This document shows positions 56,913 through 64,000 of a DNA stretch of 64,000 nt, piece by piece. A model generated the notes under the pieces. It was not told the DNA's origin. It worked only from the letters and a program-made list of their open reading frames with translations, and made no database searches. The stretch's first letter is position 1. The number at the start of each line of letters is the position of its first letter. Source of the stretch: Holophagaceae bacterium (GTDB lineage: Bacteria; Acidobacteriota; Holophagae; Holophagales; Holophagaceae); contig WRHW01000004.1 of NCBI GenBank assembly GCA_009783055.1, positions 18,263 to 82,262 of the forward strand, written 5' to 3'. The position numbers and the translations under genes are program-made.

Positions 56913-59900
56913 TCACTGAGTGTTTTTGGGGTTAAGTTTTTGATTTGGATATATTCGCTTTCCGATAGGCAAATGTCGATATTCTTGGTTTGATTGACTA
57001 TTCCACCACTGAGCAAAATTAAAATCGCTTACCCATTTGTTGTCATAACTCCGATTACCCGAATCATCTAGCAAAATTCCATAGCCCATAATGTCTGTCT
57101 CTTCATCGGGCATAAGATTACCTATCCTATCGTCGGGCTTCCACCACGGCTTAATTGTTGGACTAGAATTAATTCTAAAAAGATAGCCGGGAACACCAAT
57201 GTTTTCGGGAGTATATGGACTATTAGTTGGTTGATTCATCCAAAAACTGGCAACATCTACTATCCCGGAAGGCGCATGCAGGCTCCCGAGGTTATGGCCA
57301 ATTTCATGTATCGAATTGAAATAATGAAATTTTTTCTGGTTTGGGGTTGGATAGACGTAGATGACAGCCATTCGAGGACTTGCTATATATCCTCTGGGGG
57401 CATCATCAACGCCATTGTGTTTTTCAGGGTAATAAATACCAAACTCAGCACTACCATTTATTAGTAGTAGTTTGAATATGTTAGAATTGTTTGAATCTTC
57501 TACATCATTGTAAGGAGCGTCAGCATTTGTAATCAGTTTCCCCTCCCATGTATCGAATTTTTCGCTTAATTTATCTCTCGTAGGGACTACTAAATTTGTG
57601 CCTTCCAGGGGCCCCCACTTTTCTTTCCACGTTAGTTTGTCAAATTCTTTGCCTGAGTGGCTTGCGATTAATTTGCTGTTATCAACTACGTCCTCGTCAT
57701 TTTCATTTTTTTTGTAAGGACTTTTCAGGACGTTGATTTTTAGTCTCTCTTCCCCCTTATCGTCACAGAGGGTTATAGGCATTATTGCCCGTAGATTTTC
57801 AGAGAATCTTTGTTTGAATTCTTCAATCTGGGCATCCTCCATCTTAATTGTTTCATCGGTGATTGTGATATATTCCACCGGTATCAAGTCAATAACCATT
57901 TCCTCTGAGTATTCAAACCTAACAGTTTTAGGATTTTGATATGGATTACCAACCGTTATGCTCTGGTCTGTATTGCCGTTTTCACTCTGTGGCTCAACTA
58001 TCACCTTGATTTTTGTTTCTTCGCCTAAGAGTATAAAGTCTTCTTTATTTGTCAGCTCAAAGGTAAATACCGTAAAGCCGTTTGGATTCTCAGGAACTAT
58101 GTCCCCGAACTTTCCTTTGTTCTCGCTCAATGCTACGGCTTCCCCACTGTTTTCCTTTGCCAGGAATATTGCCGTTTTCAGCTCAGGTGAGCCACCCTCG
58201 CTATATGTTTTTGAATTCGTTACCTCTAGACTTATCTTTACCGGCGGTATGTCCTCCCCTGCCTTTTTACTTGCATAAACTCTGAATATTGCCGGTCTTC
58301 CGCCTACTCTCGGTACATCTTTCTTCCACTCAAAGTCTTTGTAGAGCTGTGTCTCTTTTCCTATATAGTCTGGTCGTTGAAGTAGTTTTTCTTTGAACTC
58401 AGGTGAAATATTCTTTAAGTCATCATCCAGATACCTCTCTACTCCCTGATTGATAGTCACCAGGTCGATAGTGATCTTGTAATTGGGGGCTGGCGCACAA
58501 TCAAACAGGTTGGCTTGGTTATTCTGGTTTGAGTTTTTGACAATGGAGGCGATTCTGGTTTTGGCCTCAAAGCCTGAAACAGGGTTTAGAGCAGAGCTTT
58601 GGTTACTTACAACATCCTGTTGTTGAATCTGTGGAACTACAATTTGATTCAGGTCTACAGAGGCAAGTTTGCCATAGCCAGACGTATAAAGAATCCCACA
58701 CGACATAGACCCCCACCGACCTAAGTTCGGTATCTCGGCTATTACACCTGGATTACTTGTGTTTCTAATATCAATGATAAACCACGTAGTTGAGTTTGCC
58801 GTGCCTGTCTTTGCCACTGGAACTGCTACTAAACCTGTAGAACTATCTACACATGGGTCAGGGTTTAGTATTTGGCCCGGAGCTATCCACTTGCCTAACT
58901 CCCTTGGATTCTCAGGGTCGCCCTGGTCTACTAGTTGTAAATACCTAGCACTATCTCCCTGAGCGGTATTTCTGTGTCCCACTGTGACATTTGTTGTATA
59001 TGTTATCTGATTGCCTATACTGTCTGTCTCTGTGATTGTTATGCCTTCTATTAAATTCTGCCTGCGTAACCATAGACCGCTTTCTAGGGGTAGATGTGCT
59101 ACTCGATTGTCCATCATTGGGTTTGTTTGGCTTTGGATAAATGTCGGCTGGGGATACCAGGTGTTTGGGTTATTGCTCTTTAATATCATGTTTGTTATTC
59201 CGCCTATGTAGGCGTGGGCTACTCCCTGTGATAGGGCTATGGCCATCCCATTCTCTGGGGATTGTATGGGTAGTAGGTTTATTCCGTAGTAGGAGGGTAT
59301 GAAGGTGGCGTTTGGGTCGCCTATGTGGTACGTCTGAAATATTGCTTGCTGGTTTGCGCCTTCTGGGCGAATGGCTTGGCTTGGATCGTCTGCCCAGTTT
59401 ATCCATCCTTGTATTGCTGTGTTTATGTCTATCAGGGCTGTGGAACTCGTGATACGAGATACTGCTATTATTCCGTTACGACAGTCTATGTCTGAGACAT
59501 AGGAGTAAACTCCTGGGCCCAGGCTTACTGCAAATAGGAGACGTGGAATGTCTTTGCATATGCTGAATGCCCATAGTGCTCCCTGATGGGATTCGTTTGG
59601 GTCTATTATCATGGGTGTTGTTGCTACCAGGAGTACCGGTAGCATTGCTGGTCTGCCGTCTGTGCCTATTCCGGGCAATGCACTCTCAAAGGCTTTTAGC
59701 TTTGTTATTCGCTGGCCATAGAAGTGACCAAGTCCGTCTGGGCTTATTATGCCTTGGGGTGTCCATTGGTTGGTATTGTATGTCCAGTGATGGACTTGAT
59801 GGATGTCTGTGTCCTCTGTGCCTGCACGGATATATAGGTTGGTGCCTATTGTTGTTATTTCTGATAATTGATCTGCTATTCCTGATGGTATATAACTTTC

Positions 59901-60110
59901 TGTCTGGTAGTCGGCTGTGCTGAAGTCTATTGTGTCTGGTGTGACTTTGAGGCCTTCAGAGTCCTCTATGTTTTGGCCGAGGGCGATTCTGTAGTCTGTC
60001 GTGAGGGGGCTTTGGAATAGAAGTTGTACCCGTATCCGGAAAACGGCTAGGCCATCACTCGCTTTAGGATGGGTAGCCATTTTGGGCTGTAGGAGTTGTT
60101 GCAGTCTCAT
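56913..60110 (-). CDS. Large metzincin-type metalloprotease, 5'-truncated
   Basis: At least 1065 residues. HEIGHNLGSLH (His935, Glu936, His939, Gly942, His945) is the HExxHxxGxxH zinc site, and ETDIMGYG supplies a Met-turn, so the C-terminal domain (about 850-1050) is a metzincin. Residues about 60-500 look like a beta-propeller-type repeat region; 560-800 contains beta domains. No signal peptide is present at ATG 60110, and coding-like frame continues upstream to 60228, where it meets two TAA stops with no start. Its neighbours are exported. The gene has probably lost its 5' end. Confidence 0.8.
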   Translation of the reverse strand: MRLQQLLQPKMATHPKASDGLAVFRIRVQLLFQSPLTTDYRIALGQNIEDSEGLKVTPDTIDFSTADYQTESYIPSGIADQLSEITTIGTNLYIRAGTEDTDIHQVHHWTYNTNQWTPQGIISPDGLGHFYGQRITKLKAFESALPGIGTDGRPAMLPVLLVATTPMIIDPNESHQGALWAFSICKDIPRLLFAVSLGPGVYSYVSDIDCRNGIIAVSRITSSTALIDINTAIQGWINWADDPSQAIRPEGANQQAIFQTYHIGDPNATFIPSYYGINLLPIQSPENGMAIALSQGVAHAYIGGITNMILKSNNPNTWYPQPTFIQSQTNPMMDNRVAHLPLESGLWLRRQNLIEGITITETDSIGNQITYTTNVTVGHRNTAQGDSARYLQLVDQGDPENPRELGKWIAPGQILNPDPCVDSSTGLVAVPVAKTGTANSTTWFIIDIRNTSNPGVIAEIPNLGRWGSMSCGILYTSGYGKLASVDLNQIVVPQIQQQDVVSNQSSALNPVSGFEAKTRIASIVKNSNQNNQANLFDCAPAPNYKITIDLVTINQGVERYLDDDLKNISPEFKEKLLQRPDYIGKETQLYKDFEWKKDVPRVGGRPAIFRVYASKKAGEDIPPVKISLEVTNSKTYSEGGSPELKTAIFLAKENSGEAVALSENKGKFGDIVPENPNGFTVFTFELTNKEDFILLGEETKIKVIVEPQSENGNTDQSITVGNPYQNPKTVRFEYSEEMVIDLIPVEYITITDETIKMEDAQIEEFKQRFSENLRAIMPITLCDDKGEERLKINVLKSPYKKNENDEDVVDNSKLIASHSGKEFDKLTWKEKWGPLEGTNLVVPTRDKLSEKFDTWEGKLITNADAPYNDVEDSNNSNIFKLLLINGSAEFGIYYPEKHNGVDDAPRGYIASPRMAVIYVYPTPNQKKFHYFNSIHEIGHNLGSLHAPSGIVDVASFWMNQPTNSPYTPENIGVPGYLFRINSSPTIKPWWKPDDRIGNLMPDEETDIMGYGILLDDSGNRSYDNKWVSDFNFAQWWNSQSNQEYRHLPIGKRIYPNQKLNPKNTQ

Positions 60111-60236
60111 TTGGACATCAGCCGTTGCCTTTCGGCCATGATCTTGGGAATCTGGGAATCTGGCATTTTGAACATTTCTGGCGTTGGTGGAGGGCGGAAT
60201 TATTGCGTTGGGGTCTTTGGCGAATTATTACATAAC

Positions 60237-60773
60237 CTAATAACGAGCACTTGGTATTCCGAAAACAAGTAAATCTTTTTCATCAAAAACTCTGTACTTC
60301 CAAACAGCACTATCATAGTACTTTGGATCGTTAATAACAAAGTACCGATAAGTTAATATTTCATTATTTTCGTTTAGGACATTCATTTTAATGTGTTGAC
60401 ATTTATCCGAATTGATTTTGATTTTTGTGCGAAATATTCTGCGTTCATCTGCTTTCATAGCCACTTTGGCTGTGGGGTTCTTGCCCTGGACTGTCCAGCC
60501 ATTCTGAATAGGTTTGGGAGAATCAGGCTCGTCGGACACAATAAAATGCAGTGATATTTTTCTTGGCATATCCCAGTTCCCTATTCCTATACTGATTGGC
60601 AACACCTTGTTGGAATCAATCCTGAAATCTGTATTAATAACGCGATATTTTGAGCCTACATTGGTATTTATTGGGGGTAAATAGTTCTCATTAGATGGAT
60701 CGAACCCCTGGGCAAGCATTATCGCAGCTCCGAAAACAAATGCCAGACTGGAAGGAAAAAACTTGTTGTTCAT
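60237..60773 (-). CDS. Secreted hypothetical protein, 178 residues
   Basis: An exported protein with a signal peptide (MNNKFFPSSLAFVF to MLAQG) and a beta-rich body (strands such as RKISLHFIVSDE and FRTKIKIN). I do not recognise a family. It lies between the 75-residue gene and the truncated metalloprotease in the same direction, with 9 bases to the remaining coding frame of the protease, and so belongs to the same cluster. Confidence 0.65.
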   Translation of the reverse strand: MNNKFFPSSLAFVFGAAIMLAQGFDPSNENYLPPINTNVGSKYRVINTDFRIDSNKVLPISIGIGNWDMPRKISLHFIVSDEPDSPKPIQNGWTVQGKNPTAKVAMKADERRIFRTKIKINSDKCQHIKMNVLNENNEILTYRYFVINDPKYYDSAVWKYRVFDEKDLLVFGIPSARY

Positions 60774-60781
60774 ATTATCTC

Positions 60782-61009
60782 CTATTTGAAGGTGACGGTC
60801 ACTTGTGTATTTGAACTGCTTATATAAAATATTTTTATTCTGACTACGTAAGAGGATTTATTGCTTGGTAATTTAATATTCTTTTTCTGACTACTCGCTA
60901 TAATTGTTCCCTCATTAAAAAATCCATCAGCTCCTAAAAAATCAACAAAATATTGAATTGTTCCATTGCATAATTTGAACTCGATGGTGTTATCTACCAG
61001 CGTAAGCAT
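60782..61009 (-). CDS. Small hypothetical protein, 75 residues
   Basis: A beta-rich small protein (MLTLVDNTIEFKL, then alternating hydrophobic strands to the end) without a signal peptide. It starts 9 bases after paralogue B and ends 8 bases before the 178-residue gene. A truncated copy of its start exists at 56126, showing the gene was duplicated with its neighbour. Function unknown. Confidence 0.55.
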   Translation of the reverse strand: MLTLVDNTIEFKLCNGTIQYFVDFLGADGFFNEGTIIASSQKKNIKLPSNKSSYVVRIKIFYISSSNTQVTVTFK

Positions 61010-61018
61010 GAGAAAGCT

Positions 61019-61798
61019 CTATTTACCGAAAATCCTGCTCAGGAGGCTTTTCTTTGGTTCTGGTTTTTTTGTAGATATGGATGGTTGGTTTGCGCTTGTA
61101 GATGGGATGTTGGGAACATATTGAGGTACTGGTTCCTCATCGTCAGCAAATTCAAAAACGTAATCGCTTGGGTTGGGTGCCCAGAGGGCTACGCCCGGGG
61201 TGTGGGGGGGGTTGGGGTCTGAAGAGCAGAGCATAATTACCAAGGCTGGACTATTTGCAACATCTTCATCCAGGGAAAACGATTTGGTTCTGTAATTGAA
61301 ATTATTAATTGACCGCCAGCTACTTCCCCAATTTGACGAAATGTACATATCGCCTTCAGGAGAAGGAGAAAAAGAATTGGAGGTAGTTTTGGTGAGAGTT
61401 GGGTTGAATAGAGGCACTTGTTCAAATGTGTCCTCAAAAATCTTATTGCCATCAAGGTCAAAAAATTCAATTTTTTTAATGACTCTTAGCGCAGGATATA
61501 GTGCAATGATCTCATATATTCCTCCTGATGACATGTAACCATACCAGAAAGTCCCCTCAACCACTTTGCCAGAATAACTAGACGCTATGACTTTCCCATC
61601 AGATTTGTTGATATGATTTTTATCTAGGCAAAAAACATCAAGCGACAAGATGTTGCCCCTATGTTTCCATCTAAGGGTCCCCGTATTAGATGGCCTAAGT
61701 GGGGAGTAAAATGAGCATCCTTCTGACTTGATTTTAGTTTGGGCACTAACAACTGAAAGAGATGACAATAGAAGTCCTAGAGAAATAATTGTTTTCAT
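61019..61798 (-). CDS. Secreted protein with conserved basic C-terminal tail (paralogue B)
   Basis: A 259-residue exported protein, first gene of the protease cluster. Signal peptide MKTIISLGLL to VVSAQ. It shares IKKIEFFDLDGNKIFEDTFE, a PGVALWAPNPSDYVFEFADD block and the tail KKPEPKKSLLSRIFGK with 56136-56903, while the N-terminal 90 residues differ strongly. The mixture of well-kept and diverged regions suggests the tail and centre interact with something common. No domain recognised. Confidence 0.72.
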   Translation of the reverse strand: MKTIISLGLLLSSLSVVSAQTKIKSEGCSFYSPLRPSNTGTLRWKHRGNILSLDVFCLDKNHINKSDGKVIASSYSGKVVEGTFWYGYMSSGGIYEIIALYPALRVIKKIEFFDLDGNKIFEDTFEQVPLFNPTLTKTTSNSFSPSPEGDMYISSNWGSSWRSINNFNYRTKSFSLDEDVANSPALVIMLCSSDPNPPHTPGVALWAPNPSDYVFEFADDEEPVPQYVPNIPSTSANQPSISTKKPEPKKSLLSRIFGK

Positions 61799-61855
61799 TT
61801 ATTCACCTCGCAGTTGCCGCAGTTGGTGGGTTTTGAGGAGAGGTTCTGGTTTGGA

Positions 61856-61948
61856 GGCTCTGTAACAAATTTTGTGTAAATGGGTTTTTCACAGAAGCCC
61901 CCTTAGAGTCGGCTCTGTAACAAATTTTGTGTAAATGGGTTTTTCACA
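61856..61948. repeat. Tandem duplication of an IS256 end
   Basis: A 38-bp block with TGTAACAAATTTTGTGTAAA occurs at 61856-61893 and again at 61911-61948, 55 bases apart. Only the second is joined to transposase sequence. The spacer resembles the sequence following remnant A (CACAGAAGCCCC), so the first copy probably derives from a second IS end. Confidence 0.7.
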
Positions 61949-62480
61949 AGGGCACCCTGTCCCCATAGATTATCGCAAACTGGTTCAGAACTGCACCCCA
62001 ATTCTTAAAGGGCATAGTCCACTTTTTGGAAATGTTCTTGAGTGCCATAAGAACGAAGGTGACTATACCAGCCTGAAAAAAGAGCGTGCAGGCAGTTCAC
62101 TTTTTTGTATGGCCAGCGTGACTGCCTCGTGTACTTGAGCAAAGCGAAGGATGCCGAGAGGTCGCTCAAGCGGTCACAAGGCACGAATATTTCCATTGTG
62201 CCGTGATCTGTCCGCAGGGTCTTCCTTGTATGCCCGTTCCTCCTATTTAATGTCGGCTTTTCTCCTACCTCGCCTTTGGCATACCTAAGACTATGGGTCA
62301 ACTCTGCTTTCATGGCCCGCTCTATTAGGGCTTTTGTTCACTGTTTCATCAACCCACCAGTGCCGCAAATTCCTCTGGGCCCCCGCTGTAGCTTTTTAAT
62401 ATCTCGTCTAACACTTCTTTCGTAAACGCCATCATAAACTCCTATACAAGCCTAGGCGTTTACACAAAAATTGTTACATG
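61911..62480 (-). mobile_element. IS256-family element remnant B (internally deleted)
   Basis: Terminal repeats TGTAACAAATTTTGTGTAAA (61916-61935) and its near-perfect inverse (62459-62478) bound about 570 bp, less than half a full IS256. On the minus strand, translation starts at 62435 with AFTKEVLDEILKSYSGGPEE, runs into a frameshift, continues as YAKGEVGEKPTLNRRNGHT and KTLRTDHGTMEIFVP, and later reads ISKKWTMPFKNWGAVLNQFA, then IYGDRVPL and a stop. The middle is replaced by about 60 bp similar to the palindromic element at 54722-54767. It cannot make a working transposase. Confidence 0.85.
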
Positions 62481-62520
62481 CTCCTTCATACCAAATTGAG
62501 AGCGATTTTGGGAAATCGTA

Positions 62521-63627
62521 TCATACTATTACTTGATGAGGTGCCAGACCCAGCTTGAGTCTCTCTGCCTCTAGTAATTCCAGTTCTCTGGCACCTGAAA
62601 TTACTATTTCGGGGTTGGTTATAAAATCTAATTCTTCATTCAGTTTTTTATATGGAATTTGGTTTAGAATTAATTTCATCGTATTGAGTCTGGCTAAATG
62701 TTTATTATCAGATCGCAGGATGTGCCATGGCGAAATTGGGATAGAAGTTTGTTTTAGCATGTCGTATTTGACTTGCGTAAAATCATTCCATCTGTCTTGT
62801 GCCTGCATATCAACTCTGCTTAACTTCCATTGCCTGAGCGGATCAGATTTTCGCCTATCAAATCGCTGAGACTGCACTTCTTTGGTTACGCTAAAATACA
62901 ATTTGATCAATACAACATCTTGACGGATAATGTCTTTTTCAAAGTTGGTCACACCAAGCATGAAATTTTTATATTCCTTTTGGGTACAAAAACCAAACAC
63001 TCGCTCTACCATTGCACGTGTGTACCAGCTCCTGTCAAAAAGGACTATTTCCCCCGCAGATGGAAAGTGTGAAGTAAATTTTTGATAGTACCACTGAGTT
63101 AATTCTCTCTCGGTTGGTTTGCCAAGGGCAACAACCCTGTAGTGTCGTTGATTCATATGTCTTGTTATTGCGCGTATCGTTCCACCCTTACCGGCGGCAT
63201 CGCGACCCTCAAACAGAACTATCATTTTTAATTTATTATCAATTAAGTATTTTTGCATTTGGACTAGCTCTGCTTGGTATGGCATTAGCTCCTGTTCCCT
63301 AATACGCCTTTTTACAGCATCAGAAACAAAATTCAGGTCGCGGGTAGACAGCACTTTGTTAAGTCGCCAAAGTTTTGCTAATTCTTCGACCGGCACTGAT
63401 TCATTGTCAATTGTTATAAATTGTGGCCTGTCCTGTTGTAACGCTGTGGATCGTTTTATGAAGCGTCCCTTTTTATCCCTTGGAATTGATGTCATGCCAG
63501 CATGTTCAGATGGCTTGAATACCTGTGTGGGCAACAAGACAGAACTTGAATCAGTAACGCTACTCGTTGCCAATTTGTCACCTACTGCAGGAGGCACTTT
63601 TTGGGTTTTTGTCAATTTGTTTTCCAT
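62521..63627 (-). CDS. ppk2: Polyphosphate kinase 2 (PPK2)
   Basis: A 368-residue enzyme that phosphorylates nucleotides using polyphosphate. The PPK2 core (about 95-345) has Walker A FEGRDAAGKGGT at about 140-150, lid region with PTERELTQWYYQKF, and Walker B LFDRSWYTRA near 196-205. The N-terminal 90 residues are an extra low-complexity and basic segment. The class (ADP or AMP using) cannot be told from these motifs. Monocistronic; downstream lies the IS remnant. Confidence 0.92.
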   Translation of the reverse strand: MENKLTKTQKVPPAVGDKLATSSVTDSSSVLLPTQVFKPSEHAGMTSIPRDKKGRFIKRSTALQQDRPQFITIDNESVPVEELAKLWRLNKVLSTRDLNFVSDAVKRRIREQELMPYQAELVQMQKYLIDNKLKMIVLFEGRDAAGKGGTIRAITRHMNQRHYRVVALGKPTERELTQWYYQKFTSHFPSAGEIVLFDRSWYTRAMVERVFGFCTQKEYKNFMLGVTNFEKDIIRQDVVLIKLYFSVTKEVQSQRFDRRKSDPLRQWKLSRVDMQAQDRWNDFTQVKYDMLKQTSIPISPWHILRSDNKHLARLNTMKLILNQIPYKKLNEELDFITNPEIVISGARELELLEAERLKLGLAPHQVIV

Positions 63628-63863
63628 ATTTGTTCATGTTTTCGCAATATTTTCAATCTGAAGCTACCTTCATAAGGTTATGTCTGGCTGGCATTAAGCA
63701 AGAAATACCAAAGATTCGCCTCCCACACACCATTTCGGAAGAATTAATACTGCAATCATCCGTAGCACCACTACACTCGTTGTTGCAATCGAAATGATTG
63801 CAACAAAAAATTATCGCATACGAGCAAGTAAAACATGTATTGTGGTCTTGTAAAATTGGTGTA
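63628..63863. other. Intergenic stretch without a recognised feature
   Basis: Lies upstream of the PPK2 start. No gene, repeat or clear promoter could be supported. The short frames here have no coding character. Confidence 0.5.
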
Positions 63864-64000
63864 ATACCAAGTTGCACCCAAACGGGAGCAACTTGGTATT
63901 ACGGCAATGCGAAAGCAGTGCCCGCAAGTTTTTGAAAATACGGGCTTTGCTCGTGTTTGCAAAAACTTTTGCGTTTCGCGTTTAATCCCGATTAAACGCA
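63864..64000. mobile_element. Palindrome-rich MITE-like element, cut by the window end
   Basis: Begins ATACCAAGTTGC at 63864 with its own hairpin to GCAACTTGGTAT (63888-63899), and ends in view with GCGTTTAAT (63978-63986) paired to ATTAAACGC (63991-63999). It is an inverted, nearly identical copy of 41360-41505. By comparison about 10 more bases should complete it. Confidence 0.78.

Noticed and set aside
62485..62520. Another member of the ATACC palindrome family
   Set aside because: ATACC and GTATC ends and a six-base inner stem are present, but the ends are poorly matched; a weak terminator after ppk2 is just as likely.
63653..63962. Short minus-strand frames upstream of ppk2
   Set aside because: Cys- and Asn-rich composition, no start signal, and one of them runs into the palindromic element.

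Overview
The window looks like a chromosome segment of a diderm (Gram-negative) bacterium of moderate-to-low GC. The evidence for an outer envelope is an ExbB/ExbD/ExbD/TonB set, a lipoprotein, many short signal peptides ending in a small-residue-AQ cleavage site, and a SecDF fusion. The gene mix (tandem ExbD genes with TonB, an orphan DUF2344 protein, a free-standing FlhB-like tail, a DUF512 radical SAM protein, ECF sigma operon) would suit Acidobacteriota or a neighbouring phylum. That placement is inference; no rRNA gene is present to settle it. No tRNA, rRNA or CRISPR array was found.

Layout. 1-3590: end of an upstream gene, a structured repeat, a NYN-domain protein, a secreted M28 peptidase and aroB. 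3600-13410: TPR protein and a group of four paralogous secreted proteins built from one or two copies of a roughly 400-residue module, three of them in a translationally coupled minus-strand operon. 13607-20566: housekeeping genes (SRPBCC protein, aminotransferase, ElbB-like, PilZ, two thioredoxin-like proteins, TtcA, phosphatidylserine decarboxylase, ScpB, ferritin). 20878-23883: a solitary single-chain restriction-modification enzyme. 23975-28507: a secreted metallophosphoesterase and a four-gene lipoprotein/ECF sigma/membrane protein/TPR operon with stop-start overlaps. 28566-37461: second copy of the structured repeat, DUF512 radical SAM protein, the TonB energy-transduction genes with an intrinsic terminator, then tgt-yajC-secDF.

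37499-53389: two secreted proteins on the minus strand, a secreted nitroreductase, folK and der separated by a palindromic mobile element, thiC opposite an MsbA-like ABC exporter, then a run of an atypical NtrC-like regulator, a MoxR ATPase, a RodZ-like membrane HTH protein, an unrecognised helical protein, an HD-domain protein and a DUF2344 protein. 53458-54604: FlhB-like tail protein overlapping a PHP phosphoesterase.

54581-64000 is an accessory, rearranged region. It holds several copies of a palindrome-rich element with ATACCAAGTTGC-type ends, two decayed IS256-family copies, a receiver-only response regulator, a PPK2 kinase, and a minus-strand cluster with a 1065-residue metzincin-type metalloprotease. 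Two paralogous secreted proteins flank the protease, and a chimeric mini-ORF at 55944-56126 joins pieces of two genes from the same cluster. The most unusual signals are the duplicated structured element at 41-180 and 28566-28707, the secreted modular paralogue family, and the metalloprotease cluster with its duplication scar.
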